From Carettochelys insculpta (Eukaryota; Chordata; Testudines; Carettochelyidae): DNA of 64,000 nucleotides. The notes below the pieces were generated by a model, which saw nothing but the letters and a program-made list of their open reading frames with translations, was not told the origin of the DNA and ran no database searches. Within the stretch, counting starts at the first letter, position 1; every line of letters starts with the position of its first letter. Positions 1-14,800 of the stretch are shown here, piece by piece. The DNA lies in assembly GCF_033958435.1 (NCBI RefSeq), contig NC_134146.1, positions 25,690,501-25,754,500 of the forward strand, in the 5' to 3' direction. Position numbers and translations under genes: made by a program.

Positions 1-841
1 TCTCGTAGAGTACTAGGCTTTCCAAAATATTGAAGACCTTGCCAGTATCTGAGATAAGAAAAAGGTTTTTTTTGACCCACCTCCTTATAGTGACCCTGGT
101 AGTAGTTACTGAACTGATAAAAGTGTGCTGAATGCCATGTGAGATGCAAGTGAAAACAGAGGAGCAGATCTTGGCTGCTATAAATCTTTAGTGCCATTGA
201 AGTCAGTGGCATAGATTGTTTAGCTAAAGATTATGCTCAGCATTCCCTACCCATAAGAACTTAAAGCCTACAGGCTTGTCAGTGCATGGAGTTGTTTAGA
301 AATGGCTATTCCACTCCCTGCTTTAATCCAAATTAACTCTCATATGTGGACAAGTCCTGAAAGCAATCTCTGCACATATGTTTGAATTGTTCCAGTCTCC
401 ATTTACTTCATGCAACTATCAGTTTAGTAAATCAGTGATTGTAAAGCTTTTATGTTCATCCACAATTTTTATTTGGCTAGCGATGGCTTCATTCTTTTCC
501 TTCTTTCCTTTCAGTTCCAGAAAGGCTGACAGCGTCAAACTCAAGTCCCCACCCGAGTCAGAAGCTGGCTGGAATTTGTATATTGTGAACACTATCTCAA
601 CCATTCAGCTTTACAAAGAAATGGTATTCAGTTCCTGTCTGATTCTTGCTGATAAAAATATCATGCTGGAGATTAGATATTGGAGATGCTACTTTGCTCC
701 GGATATCCTATCTGGTATTCATGCATGCGACGTCGCATGCAATCAGCCAAGATTTAAAATGGCTTCTGCCAGCTTTAAAACTGTCCATAAACATTCTGCA
801 TTATGGGCTGACTATCTAAGTGTTTCTTTAATGTGCTCTAG
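1..841 (+). other. HPS3: HPS3 intron, 3' part
   Basis: This stretch precedes the first recognisable HPS3 exon and ends in a TCTAG acceptor at 837-841. No reading frame in it resembles the HPS3 segment expected upstream, so the window begins inside an intron. I see no clear repeat in it. Confidence 0.7.
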
Positions 842-1023
842 GTAGAGTACAGTAAGACATATGAAAATGTAAGAACGGAGAGTTGCATCCATCTTTTAAG
901 TGAGGCTCACTTGTTAATCAGAGCAGCTCTCATGGACCCCAGTCTGATGGAATCAGAAGAGAAAGAAATGCTCCTGGCAGCATTCAGAGAAAGCTGCGCT
1001 CGTCTAGGAGATTGTTACAGCAG
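842..1023 (+). CDS. HPS3: HPS3 coding exon (first in window)
   Basis: The exon follows TCTAG and opens in frame with codons for VEYSKTYEN. It contains [14 protein letters not shown] and ends after two bases of an Arg codon, before GTTTGT. Its length is 182 bases. Confidence 0.93.
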
Positions 1024-2472
1024 GTTTGTATTTTGAAAGATGTTAATTTAGGTTTCCAAGGATGCTCTCCTGGGCCAATTTTAAGAATTTTAGGATCATT
1101 TGTTCTCATCGCCATTTTACATTTGCACTGCATATACAGTCTCTTGTCAGAGTTAAAATTTTCTTCCGCTTGGTTTCTCATTCATTAGCCATGTAGTTTT
1201 GACTTTAGCATAGACTAGAAATATGTAAATACTGAAATATCTCCAGCCTCAAGAACTTTACAGATCAGTGGAAGTCTTTTTTATGGTTAAATTTTGAGGA
1301 CTTTGCAGCAATAATTTCTTTTTTTTCCTCCCATGGCTTTCAGGTTTGACACAAAGGATTCCCATCTTGCACTGCCTTACTACAAGATGTCTGGTTTGTC
1401 CATAACTGAAGTTTTGAAGAGAATGGACTCACTGGTAGAGGGTGGCACACAGAAATATGAAAAAGGATTTATCTTTTACTTAAATCATTCTCTTTATGAG
1501 GATTTAAATGAAGAGTTAAGCAAAGTAAGAAAAGGACTTTCTCTGTAACCTACTGCTTATTTCCTATTCTGAAGCTCCGTATCTGTCTGTTTCATGATTA
1601 TTCTCCTTTGCACGTGAGAGGCACAAGGGGACCCGTTTTAGTTTTTGCCGAGCAAATATAAGCAAGGGGTAGTTCCTGAAAACACAGATTGCCAATGATA
1701 TGTCCAGTTCAGGACTCTCATTGGAAGTATGCGTTTGTAGGTTTGGTTGTCATGACACATGAACATTCTCTGGAGGTAGATTTTTTTGACCAAGGCTGGG
1801 GATCTGAACATTCTAGGAAAGTTTAGTTCCAGCCTTTTCGCTGTCTCTATCCATGTAATGAACCAAGCCCAAGCTACATCTACAAATAGCACCTTTAAAG
1901 CCCTCCAGATGCATCTTCATTGAGTTGGCAGAATGTCTCTAGGGACGGGATGTCTGATAGAGTTCATTTGCCCCTACCATTTTGAGCTGTGGCTTAGCAA
2001 CTACAGTATGCCCTCATGTTTGTAAGCAAGTATGTACCATTTCTGCACATTAGTAGCTGACTTCCATTTTTTCATTCCGGTGTGCATCCAGGAGGCCAAG
2101 ATTATTTTAAATGCCTTTTTATTTTAATAGGAATCAGCAGCCAAAGTGCTTCAGATATTCAGTATTGCTGAACCAAACCAGCTGCCCCATGTGCTCTGCA
2201 GTCCCTGCATGAAGAATGTATGTCCCTTGATAGCAGTGGAGATTTTGCAGAAAGTGGAACTGATTGTGCCATCAGTGGTGTTGACACTAACCAAAGCTGC
2301 CATGGCTCTGAAAATGGGAAATCTAGAGGCATATAAAAATGAGCTGGATCACTATACAGAGGTACAGAATGTTTCCCGTGCAGCCACCTTCCCTTTTAGT
2401 GCTAGATTCTCTGTGAAACCAAACTCAGCAGGTCTGGCACAAAGTTGTGTCTCATGGCAGGGGAAATCTTGT

Positions 2473-2506
<34 letters not shown>

Positions 2507-5500
2507 CCCCCAGACATCTTTATTAGACATCTGGGAAAAGGAAGGTGGATGGGGGTATGAATTGGGTTTGTTTAGGTTGTTGTTCAGGGAAGCTAGACTT
2601 CCCATTTAGTATAGATGTGGACATAACATTCAAATATTAGTTCTTTAACATTTTAATTTTTAATAATATTTAATATTAATCATGAAGCATGTCAGTGTTT
2701 CTGAATTACAGCAAACAGATATTAGTTGCAGCCTGGTAGCCTCTGCAGTCTGCTGCCCTGTCCCCGACCCACAGAGAAGAGGTGCAGAGTCCTGCCTGAC
2801 CCTGAGTATGGTGTTTTGTGTGCAAAGAGTTATGGACAGGATGTCCAGGTTGATGAAGCATTCCTTGTATCCAGTCCACTGTCCCCAGTCTTTGTCCTCT
2901 TTTTAACCACAGTCAAAGCATTTTGTCCTTACTGAGGGAGGAGGAGAACATGCTTTGGTGTCAGAGTTATCAGAAGGAAATGTATTGCAGCAGGACTTGA
3001 TCTCAGTCTTCTGTAGAATGGATGTACACACACTTTGGCTGTGTCTACGCTCGCCCCCCATCTTCGAAGGGGGCATGGTAATCAGCTCAACCGGGGAATA
3101 GCAATGAGATGGTGCGATGCATATGCAGCACGTTGTTAAGCTAATTTTTACCACAGGCACTTTGAAGTTAGCAACCGGGAAGCCGTGTAGCCACGGGCAC
3201 TTCGAAGTGCCCACGCAACCCCATTTTGAGAGTAAGGGCACTTTGAAGTTGCGTGGGTACTTCGAAGTGCCTGTGGCTACGCAGCTTGCCAGTGCTTCAA
3301 AGTTGCTAACTTCAAAGTGCCCATGCTGAAAATTAGCCTAATGAGGTGCTGCATATGCCTCGTAGCACCTCATAGTTATTCCCCACGTGGGCTGATTACC
3401 ATGCCCCCTTCGAAGAAGGGGACTAGTGTAGACAACTTTTGAAGGGAGGTCACCATAAGCTGCCTAAATCCAACCCTGGTATTGATGTTTCTGTTCAAAT
3501 TCCTATGTGCGAGGGGAAAGGCCACAAGCTAGAAGTTGGTGGTAGGACTGGTCAGGGTGCTTAAAAGTGAATATTGCAAGAGGGCAGGAGAGATTGGACT
3601 GTGCTGGGGCCTAGAGTGACCTCATCCTTCATGTATTTTAAACATTGCTTACAAATGGCTTTGGAAGAGATGTCACAAGTGTCTAATTTTTGTCAGAAAA
3701 TACGGCCGTGGGTATATCTCAGCGCGGGGCTGATGCCAGAACCATCACTAAATACAGACTTGTCTTTGATTTCTCAGTGCAGAGTGTGGAGGTTTGGATA
3801 TGTTAAATCTGCAGTTCTGAAAATTTGTGGAATGGGAAGGAGGTCACCAGGGCTGGCCTAGATGTGCTAGGGCTGAGCACCACTCCCCATGGCCTAAGCC
3901 AAAGCCCAAGGGCTTCAGTTGTGGGTTTTGGGCCCAAGGTTACAGGTTACCCTGCCTTTGCAGAGCTCTTGAACTTCAGCTTTGTCCCGTTCCCCTACCC
4001 CCGCACACAGCCCAAGCCCCAAGAGGATGGGCTGAGGCTTGGGCCCCCTCAGCTGAGGCAGTGGGTCTCAGGCAAGCTAGGGCTTCAGACCTCCTTTTGA
4101 GGTCATGAAATAATTTTTTATCAGAAGAGGGCTGCAGTCCAGTGAAGTTTGAGAACTCCTGTGTTAGAGCATCAGCTATAGAATTGTTCAGAACCACCTG
4201 CTATCTTTTGCATGGCAAAACATGATCACCTCTTTCTGACTGGATGCAAAAATACTGATGAAGTAAAATAAACAAGGGAAAATGTAGGGTTCTAGAAAGC
4301 GTAAAGAGCACCTCAGAGGCTGAGTTAATATGCTGCATAAACTGCAGTTGCTGATGAATAAACTGTACTTTTCCTGAATCTGTCAGGGTTGGAAAGATAA
4401 GAACAGAGAGGAAGCCGTGCTAGTCTATACACTATCAAAACAAAAAGCAGTCAAGTAGCACTTTAAAGACTAGCAAAATAGTTTATTAGGTGAGCTTTCG
4501 TGGGACAGATCCACTTCTTCAGACCGTAGCCAGACCAGAGCAGACTGAATATTTAAGGCACAGAGAACCAAAAACAGTAAGCAAGGAGGACAAATCAGAA
4601 AAAGATAATCAAGGTGAGCAAATCGGAGAGTGGAGGGGTGCAGGGGAGAGGTCAAGAATTAGATTAAGCCAAATATGCAGACAAGCCCCAAGTATGTATT
4701 GGTTTGGGTTTATAGTCAAGTCTAATTTTCTGTGCATATAAAGTGAGTGAAGGTCATGGAACTGGAGCAAGAACAAAGAGAATGAAATGTTTCACCATTA
4801 AGGGTAGAGTATAGAGATCCTGTGCAATGTCTTTGTTCATATAAAGCATGTGATTGGTCTGCAACACCAGGAAGCCTTGGATGCCAAACACTGTGGCCTG
4901 CATGTGGCTGAGATCCATGATTCTACAGAGCCAGTGGCCTTATTGCCCATGCAAGTGGTGCAAAGGTTTCAGCAACCACTATTCCTGTGCACAACTTGAA
5001 GCTGCAGCTGTGGGCAACTTCACAATAGTCCCACAGGTTAGCCCAGTGAAAAGATACATTTCATCTTGATAAGCCAGACTTGCCTGCATAAGCTCTCAGT
5101 TTGGGAAGGGTTAATTTGTTTGCCTGACTTTTTTGAATGTCTGTGTCTAGATGAGACTGGCCTATGGTTTTGTTGGGGAACCAGGACTTCTGAGGCAGCA
5201 GAGAGAAGGGTGCATTGTTCCAACCGAACTTGCCATTCACCTGGGGGAGACACAGCCCGGGTTGCTGGTGGCTTCGATGTTGGCTCTACATGAGAACAGT
5301 AAAATGGAATTGGCAGAAGCAGACTCCTATTTTGAGGTTTGTCTGTTTTTGGGGTGGTTGTTTTTTTGGTTTGATTTGGCTTCTACAAAGCCCAGGCCTG
5401 GTGTAAACAGCTACAGGTGACCAAAACAATCAGTGATCCTCAACAATTACAGCAGGGAAAACGTGAAAGCCCAGTGGCTTCTAGCACAAAGTTTAGTAGA

Positions 5501-8500
5501 AATTTTTTTACTGGAATAAGAAACTGGTTCTTTTTGTGAACCACCCAACCATTAAATTCAGCCAAAGAAATGCATTATGTTTATCTTTGTTCTGCATTTG
5601 TCAGCTGAAGCAAGTACATGTTGATCTTGGAGACTGGGATTTTCAAAGGCATCTAAGGGAGGTAGGCAGAGTTTAATAAGAGTTGGGTAAATAACTTCCC
5701 GAGGTTCTTTCTGAAAATTGCAGCCAGGATTAATGTAGCATACCCATCTCTTTCAGAAGGACATCAAGTGAGATGTGACACTACATAATCTATGTACTTA
5801 TTCTAAAATATTGTCTGAATTAAGTAATTAGTCCTCACAGACCTAAGCAAGAGGTGAGCCATTCCCACATTACAGGAAGAAAAACTTGAACAAGTGCTTT
5901 TTTTTCCTGGCCTCAAAAGAAAGCTCAGAGCAGAAGTTAGAACTAAGGGGTTCCTTGCTCCACAGTACTTGATTATTCTTCATTATAAGGAGTTTCAATC
6001 TTTTTAGAGCCAAATTACCTTCTTATGCCCCTGGCCCCAGGCCTTTTGTGGTCTCACTTCTGTCATTCTGAATTTTCATTAAATATTCACTCCTGAAATG
6101 AAAGATATTAGCCAGCATATTTACGGTTAATGTGTTTGGTTTCAGCTTTAGGGGTCAATGTAAATGCTGTAATCAAGTTCCCAGTCTCTCCAACCAGCAT
6201 TTAAAAGCTCCGCAAAAGGCTCAGTGGTGATGTGGTCCTCTAGATGGAGTCTTTCAAACTCCTTATGATTAGTGCCTACTGGCAGGTGAACTGAGGAGCA
6301 TTTCCTTTAAGTTAGCCCCAGTTCTCTCTGATTTAGAATGACTCTTCAAAGGGGACTTGATTAGGTGTGGACATAGGTTAGAAGTCTTCAACATTTTGGT
6401 TCTTTAAACAGCTTACATTACAACCACCATTGATACCAGAATAAAACCCCATAAAGGAATGGTTTTTTTCATAAACCAAATCTATACACTAAGGAATCAA
6501 GAGTTCAGGTATGTTGTGTGCACTTCTGTGATGCCATTAACACAGTTTCTGGGACCATATGTATTAGAAATACATCAGCACTACACAAAAACAGGAACAC
6601 ACTCAATGAGTAGAGCAAAACTTAGTCTATTGAAACTTTTGTTCCTTCAGGCTTCTGTTGCTACTGTTATATTACTTAAGCAGTCTAGGCAAGTGAACGG
6701 GCTGTATGAGTGGCCCTTTTGCATCTCGGTTGGTCACAAGATTGTTGTAATCAAGACCATTTTCCAGGCCAAGGCAGTTTTGCCAGCTGAACCTGCATAC
6801 TTGGAATTTTAAGTTTTGTTCCAGATGAACTATAATAATGCTTTGATTGGATGAAGAGGGAGCACACAGATCTCAACATACTGTGCACAGTCAGCACACA
6901 CTGTAATACTGGAAGGAAAAAAAACATGCAGATGAATACCAGCAAAATCTGGGAACTCTGTGCATGGGCAGCCATAAACAAAATGTCTCATGGGCTACAC
7001 ACAGAATCCTGATGGGCTGCAGGTTGCCAACCACTGTCTCAGCACCTTGGAGCCCGCCCCCGCCGTGTGCTAGCTCCTATACCAAGAGGGTCCCTTGCCC
7101 CAAAGAGCTTGCAGTTTAAGACATGACACTGCTGGATATAGACAGGCAAGAGCGTATGAAAAAATGATGAAACAATGTTGTAGTAGTAGTCATAATTTTC
7201 CTTAATATTTGAATCTTCTATGGTGTTCAGATGCTTTGTGAGAAGAATGAAGATACCACCCCTCAGCTGTTAGTAGACTTCTGGGAAGCCCTCCTTGTAG
7301 CAAGCCCTGAGAGAGAAATACTCGAAGAGCTGCTGTTCAGACTTATTTCACAGTACATTTGGAGACTGTCGAGGAAACGGCTTCCTGATACCAAGTCACT
7401 AAAAACCACAGAGGATCTGGTAATTACACATGTATATTGTCATGAGAGACAAACTCTGTGCGTGCATGTATGTAAGGGAATAGTCATAAAACTCTATTTG
7501 AATGCTTCAGTAAAAGTAGTGAGAATGCAAGCACCTAAGCTTAGTGTTGAATTATTAAATAGTAATTCTTGCAAAGAATTCCTGGCTTTGGATTAGCAAG
7601 TTTAGAATACTGCTGTGTGGGGGCAGGGTTCCCATTGGCATATCTACATGCATTTTCCACAAGACAGTTCCAGTTTCTGACATCAAGGGGCTCTGACTTG
7701 CTATTGCAGTTTGCAGGATGAACTTGATCCAGAACACATGGCAATTACTTCAGAATAGTTAGAGCTTCGGAGTTCTGAAAAAGTTCCATGGGTGTTGGGC
7801 ATCTCTTAAACTGTAGCTAAATAAGAGAATTTGGGTTTCCCTCCCCATTCAGGTGAAAATTAAATATAGCTTTAGCTGCATTATCTGAAAAACAAAGGGG
7901 AAGGTGCCAATGGAACTGCTTAATAATTTTATTAGGATAATAATGGAATAAGAGCCATGGTATGTATGAACAGCTAAAGCCTTTCATTGTTTGATGGGTT
8001 GTTGGAGGTGCTTCTAACTAACAAATGTGAAATAAATCATTGGGCTGCATTTGGCTTCAAAGCATACTTCAGTCAATTAGCCTAGTTTCAGGATTTTCCC
8101 AAGATATTTACAATATAAACTTTTCTAAAATGGCATCCTTTATTCAGAGATTTCCTTCATTGGAAAGGGTTTCATATGTGACCATATTGATTTGAAACTT
8201 TTCTAGATAAACTCCTGCGATCATTATGGGTTAATTTTCCCTTGGGTGACCGTCATAATGTCTTTGGGACCTGCATGTGATAAGTACCCTGAAGATCTTT
8301 CAAAACTACAGGTATGATGTCCTTGTATCTTCACCATCTACAACTTTGATCTATACTCCTCTGACCACCTACATCTATTCTTTTCTTTAAATATCAGAGT
8401 TGTACCATCAAAGCTCTGTGTGCGCAAGAGTTTGCAGAACTGGGGCCTTGTAAATGTCTCTATCTTCTACTTTTTGTATATTTGTCTTAATTCACGTAAA

Positions 8501-8863
8501 ACTGGATTCCAGTGCTTCAGTCATGCAATTTAATAAATTGTGTTCTTACCTAATGGGTGTTGGATTACATGTGTGAATAGACATTAATATTTGGCTTGAC
8601 TGGAGCAACTGGATTTTCTTCCAGCTCTGTAGAGAGTGCTGTCAAAATGCAAGTGGGTGTAGAGGATGGAGGCTGTCGAATATTTTCTTTATATGAGGGG
8701 CCCTGGGCATGTGTTGATGTCTGAGAATTCCTGTCCTTTGTGGGAAAGGAGACTTGTACTTTTATCTTGAGAGGTCCTGAGTGGAGCTGGTCAAATAGTC
8801 CAAAAATATTTTTCCAATGGAGAGTATCCTGTAATCAAAATCCAAACATTCTGAGGTGGTTTG

Positions 8864-8897
<34 letters not shown>

Positions 8898-11800
8898 TGA
8901 TGGTCTGATGGGAAGCAGTCACGCCTCTGCTGGAAATGTGTGAGACTTCCTGCCATTTTGTCATCCAGACCTCTCTCACCTTCTTTGGTGGGCTGATTGG
9001 GAGCCAAAAGCTTCGTAACAACTAACTCCTAGCTCTGAAGCAGTCTGGGCTCCTGACATTTCAGGCTCCTACAAAGACAGGTAGGCCACTCCAGGGCTTG
9101 CTGAGAGAGTTTTGAAATCTTTGGGTTTCATTTCAGATTAGAACAAATCAATTTTGTAATATCAAATCTTTTGCAAAATGGAATTAAGGTATTGGATGTT
9201 GTGAGAAAGATAAACATAGCATGAATTTTTCTTGCTAGCAAGGGGGTTACCACCAACGCACAATTTATAAAAAGGGTGTGATAATTCGGGGCTATATCTG
9301 TAAAACTTATGAATTCTGACTGGTATTGTGACATTGTTTTATGAAAATCAGCTGTGTCATGTGTGCTGTTTTGTATGTTGGTTCCACCATTGCTAGTAGG
9401 ACCTGTATCATGTATGCATCAGGCAGATACACTAAGAAGATGCTTAGTACTTCATATCCCTTGTTAAATGTAACCATCTGGGGTGGTGTGGTATACTGTG
9501 CTTAGAAAACCAGTGTAGGAAAGATAAGAGTAGTGGAAAGTTACCCAGAGGAGAACACAAGAGGTCAAGTGACCAGGAGGGAATTAAGCACCCAGGAAGA
9601 TGCATGAGCCAAGATAAGCTCTACCAAGCTGGACAAGGCACAGAGAGAGAGAGAGGGGGAGAGAAACCCCAACTAGCTTGCAGCAGCCTGCCTGAGAAGG
9701 GACACCCCACCTGCATTCCTGCTGGATTGTTCCCCAAGGATTCATAAGAGAAGGGAACTATAAAGTGGGAGACATTTGGATTTCAGATGTTGACTTTTGT
9801 GTGAGGTGTATAGAAAAGAACGTAAGACTGTTAGAATGTGCTATGTTTGTGTGTTGACTGCTTCGCTACTACTGCGAGCCCAAGAGAATTAAAACTGTAA
9901 ACAAGAAGTGTCACACCTTTGGGTGGAATTCTGGGGGAGGGCATATTAAAGCCATGCGAGGCTAGGGCAGATTGATCCAGGAGCCCCATTCCCAAGAAAG
10001 AGTAACTGAGGATCAGCACCTACAAAATGTGCAAGAAAGGCCAAAAGAGGAACCAGCACTGCTACCTGCTGAGGCTGTAGGACAGTAGTGGGAAACCTGT
10101 GGCCTGTGGGCTGCATGTGGCCCATCAGGGTGCTGTGTGAGACCTTTTGTTTAATGTTTCCCATGCATGGGGTTGCCAGATGCCGCTGGCTTACATGCAG
10201 AGAGTTCTTTCCCTACTGGTATTACTGATGTGACGCGTGTTAAAGCAAGAGTATGTGGAGTGAGGTGCATGCTGATTGCACACAACATGGACTGAGCCAT
10301 GCGCTCCCTCAGTATCCAGTCAAAGCTCTGCCGTGGTTCAGTCAGCACACCCCACAAATGCTAAGTGCGCAAGCACAGTTAGCAAAACTACTCTGTCCTG
10401 GGAGATTGTCTGTTTACAATAATCTTGTGGCCCAGAGTGATGGGGAATGGCCACTCATGCGGCCCAGTCACTAACCTAGGTTGTCCATCACTGCTGTAAG
10501 AGCTTGAAATATCATGAGGATCCAGAGCATCAAAGGCTTTTATCCCCTCTTAGACCAGTCCTGGAGGGTAGCAGCCGGGGGGTGGGGCAGTGAGGTCCAT
10601 TACAGAGGACCACAGTAATTGAGTAATGTCTTATCTTTGGCATAGCAGTAATGTTTAGTCAAAGCTCTTTAGGGGTAAACTGTCAGTACCAAGCCTGTGT
10701 ACTTTCTTGTAAAGCATTAGCAGCTCAGGTGACTGAGTACAGGAACTACACCAAGTTCAGTGAAGGCCTTGTTTACAATTATCATACTATCCAGCATAAT
10801 TTCCTAAGTGATTCTGACTGTAAGGGTGAGTAGAGTTTTGTTCACGTTAGGTCTAAATGAAATAAGACAGTTTGTTTAACCCTCTTGTTAAGCAGCCTGG
10901 CGTGTTGCTGACAAATGTACATGTGATGTAAAGTTGTTGATAAAACAAAACTTGTGTCCATTAAGCTGAACTGTGAAAGAGGAATTGTGGAAATGATGGG
11001 AGAGTCAATGACAAAAGAATTATGTAAATAATGATCATATATCCTCTGTATTTTTGGTCTAGTTGTTGAACCAAGCAGGATCAGACTTGAATAGATATCT
11101 TTTTAAATTTAATGTTGTGTACTTGTGCGCATTTTGTCTGTTTTGAAATACAAATGGCAAGTTTTTCTCATTCTCAGTCCCTGTTATGTGGTCCCTCAGT
11201 CGATGTAGCTTCAGTTATGCCTTTCTTGGAACCACTGTCAGAAGACAGTTGTGCTGGTCTCAGTGTCCATGTTCTGTGCACTACGCGAGCAGGAGAATAT
11301 GAAAAATCCATTGACAAGCTCCTAGACAAGTGCCCTGAAGCACTCATACCATATGCCCAGCATGAGCTGAAAGATGAAAATCGGGTGAGCTTTCAAAATG
11401 TGCATCTAGTAATTTATTATAGTCTTTGTCTGTCTCTTTTTTTGGTGTTTGTTAGCTGCTTGTGGGAGAAATAATACTACACTGCAAAGATAATCAAAGG
11501 GCATAGATTTCTATTTAAGTTGAAATCCCCATCCATGACTTGCTTTGAGCCTGAAACTGCTTGCACTGGGTTTTATTGGAAGCAGGTTTGGACTCTTTAC
11601 CTAAGTATTGTAGCACTGAAAGTCATAAGTACCTGTGGCTTAAACACCTGCAATGCACAAGTTTAACGAGGCAAGGTAGGAGTTTCATCCTCTCCCCTAA
11701 AATTCACAGACTTCATTGAGTTCAAGTCAGATTCATGTTAGCATCCCAATTTTGCTTGTGTTTTTATGATGGTTGTTATCACACCAGATGCTCTGAGTTA

Positions 11801-14800
11801 CTTACTTATAGTTGGAAACATTGGTTATATATCATGTTTCATTGTAGATGCTCTTGCTGAAAAACTCCTTTAGGGACGAAATTTTCCAGACTGGTTTCAT
11901 CCTTCAGGTGTGATATCATTGTATATTAAATTTGTGGGAAATGTTCTTAGATAGCTGAGCAGAGAAGGGAATAATACACTGATCTGCAGTAAGTAGAGAA
12001 AGCTGAGTATTTTTGGCTTACATATAGCTCAGGAGTACCTGAACTCTTCTCACGTGTGAAATTTGCCACATTAAAAGGAAAACAAGTCCTTATTAATGCC
12101 TCAAAATACAGTGACTAAATAGGTTCCCAGCTCCCTAATGACACCTGAGCCATAACCCCATTGCTGTTGGCTCTCACACTGATGATTCCATTTATGTTTT
12201 CTGCCCTATAGTAACATTGGGAGAAACTTGATCTCCCTAGTCCTGGTCAGGGCTCCAGCAGTACTGCTGTGATTCCCACACACGCATCCCCCATTCCATC
12301 CCAAGTGACTGCTAGTATAAGAACATCAGAACGGCCATATTAGTAAGACAAATGGTCCCTCTACCCCTGTATCCTATCTTCTAACAGTGACTGGTGCCAG
12401 ACACTTCAGAGGCAGCAGAACAAGGCAATTAGCAGGTGACTTATCCCACTTTGTCCAGTCCCAGCTTCTGGCACAGAGGTTTAGGGACACCCAAAGCATC
12501 CCTGCCCATCTTAGCTAACACCCATTAATGCACCTATCCTCCATGCACTCGTCTAACTTTTGTTTTAACCCAGTTATATTTTTGGCCTTCATAACATCCC
12601 ATGCAATGAATACCACAGGCTGGCTATGTTTTGTGTGAGGAGGTGCTCCCTTATGTTTGTTTTTTAAACCTGCTGCCTATTAATTTCATGGGGTAACCCC
12701 TCGTTCTTGTGTTTTAAGCGAAAAGATAAATAACATTTGCTTATTTACTTTCTCTGCACCATTCATGATTTTTAGACCTTTTCCCCAGCCATTTTTATTG
12801 CCCTTTTAATATTTTTTTTTTCTAATTCAAATACAGATTGCACCGCTTAAATCCAGTACTCTGTCATCTGGCAGCTAGTTACAGGACCAGTGTGTCCCAG
12901 AGCTGAGGCCAGACCAGCATCCCTGAGACTGGGATCCAATGATGGCTGGCAGACCAATGTGCTGTGAACCACAGCCCCTGCATATCCTATGCAGCCCGGC
13001 CAGGGCTGGGGACTGGAGCCCCATGGCAGCCCCAGGGAGTCAGGGTGGTGGCGATAGTCTTGGGGGAGCAGGAGGCTGCGGTCTGGTCTCTGTACAGATG
13101 AGTGGGGACCCTGTTATTTTTACCTCCCTTCATTGTAAAAAATTTTCAATTAATAGTGGACAGAACTGATGAACATAAAAGCAAAGGTGGAGACAGTCCT
13201 GCAAGCAGAGATGCTGGAGTCCCAGTCAATACAGTTGGGACTTGGGTGCACTCCTGTTTGGTCCTTGATCAAGAGCTGGAATGGAGGAAACCAATTTCTA
13301 GGCTAATTGTAGTTTTTGCAAGTGAAGACTAATGGGAGAAAATAAAGAGACCCCAGAGTTTGAAGAGAGCGAGTTTTTCCTTTGCTTCTTGTAAACACAA
13401 AATTAGAAACCATGTTGCCTTATTAAAATTAATATGCTATATTTCAACTTCTGAGTGATTGGCAGTAAAGGGGTTATGTCAAGAAACATAAAAGCACAAT
13501 GTTCTCATGGTAACACGTCCACCTACACTGCAGAGAGCTACAACAAGAGACTTAACATATTTGTTCATGCAATGTTATTGTTATAGCTCTAACTTAAAAA
13601 CCTTCATTAATTATGTGGGTTTGTATTTTGTCTGAACCGCTTGCACAGCCACTCAAGAACAAGCACAGCCTTATCTGCACTAGGGGGTGCTATCCTCACT
13701 CTAATTTGCTGGGTTAGAAAAAAGGATCATGGTGATGTCTGAAAACATTGCATTTCAACGCACTGTACGGACAAATTAATTACTAGGCCCATCTCAACTC
13801 ACATCACCTTTTTTTTTTTTTAACCGTCTTTGATGTTGGCTCAAAATACTCATTAAAAAATGTGTGTTGGTGTCCTAGTCATAGCCACTGCTAACTTATT
13901 TTTTGTTTATGTTTATTCTTGGACAAGTTAGGCTCTGTGGTGGAACAAAGTTCTTCCTGAGCTTTGTAAACGAACCAGATATGCTGGGGATAACTATTCC
14001 ATTCTCATCTCATCGCTGAAAGGTAATGAACTAGCAGAGCTGCCATGGACCCTGGGGCAAGGTGGGGGAGGCTGTCTCTGTGTCCCAGAAGGGGCAGGCC
14101 CTAGAGCACTTGGTCTTGAGCGCTGGGCCCCCATTTCCCTCCTCTTCCTGGACCCTGCTCCCTCCTAGCTGTGCACAGCTGGAGCTGTGTGCCTGCAGCA
14201 ATTCAAAGGGACCTGGAGCTCCAGCTGCCACCGCTACTTTGGCAGAGTGGTGGTTGGAGCTCTGGGCTTGGGGGCAACTGTTCTGTCCTGTTGTGCAGAT
14301 ACTCTAATGACCATAAGGATTCTCTCTTCCATGCTGGACTCTTGGCTAAAGGAAGCCAGGCTGTTTTGTTTGTGGTCACTGGGATTAGGCAGAAGGAAGC
14401 AATCAAGTATTTGTTCAGTGTGGAGAATGTGTGCATCCTTAGCCAAAGGAAGTGACCCTCTGACTGTGATTTTTCTTCTTCCTGAGACTGAAACTCCCCC
14501 CCCACCCCTTTTCCTCTGGAAACTTGGCTGAAGGGCCAGTGACCAACCACGCCAGCTGCCATGGTCCCCTTACTCAGTGTTTGCGGAGCACATAATAGAC
14601 TGAGTGTTTTGACCCTTTCATAGCCAGTGCAGAATGCTGAATAAATTGTCAGTTTTTCCACAACAAGAACTTCTACAACACCTGCATAATGTGCGACTAG
14701 AAGAGGGTTACCACTAAACTGCCATAGAGTGCAGAGCAGACCCCACTCTAAGGAGCACACAAGAATGTAAGTGTCTGCTGTCAGAAGTCAGACAGGAAAC

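Larger units (their letters stand above)
2362..5150 (+). other. HPS3 intron with simple repeats and transposon remnants
   Basis: This 2.8-kb intron holds a (TCC)n-poly(C) tract, a palindromic MITE at 3037-3434, an hAT-like GC-rich remnant around 3860-4160 and a retroelement 3' end at 4401-4685. No further exon is evident. Confidence 0.7.
8312..11177 (+). other. HPS3 intron with poly(T), LTR-like stretch and hAT element
   Basis: This 2.9-kb intron contains a 31-T run, a possible old LTR and an hAT-like element with target duplication. I see no extra exon. Confidence 0.65.

Noticed and set aside
8740..9021. Open frames with poly-Phe or poly-Lys runs
   Set aside because: They are produced by the 31-base T run.
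14203..14760. 185-codon open frame on the minus strand
   Set aside because: It spans a GC-rich interspersed repeat and overlaps other open frames on both strands. No recognisable domain is present.
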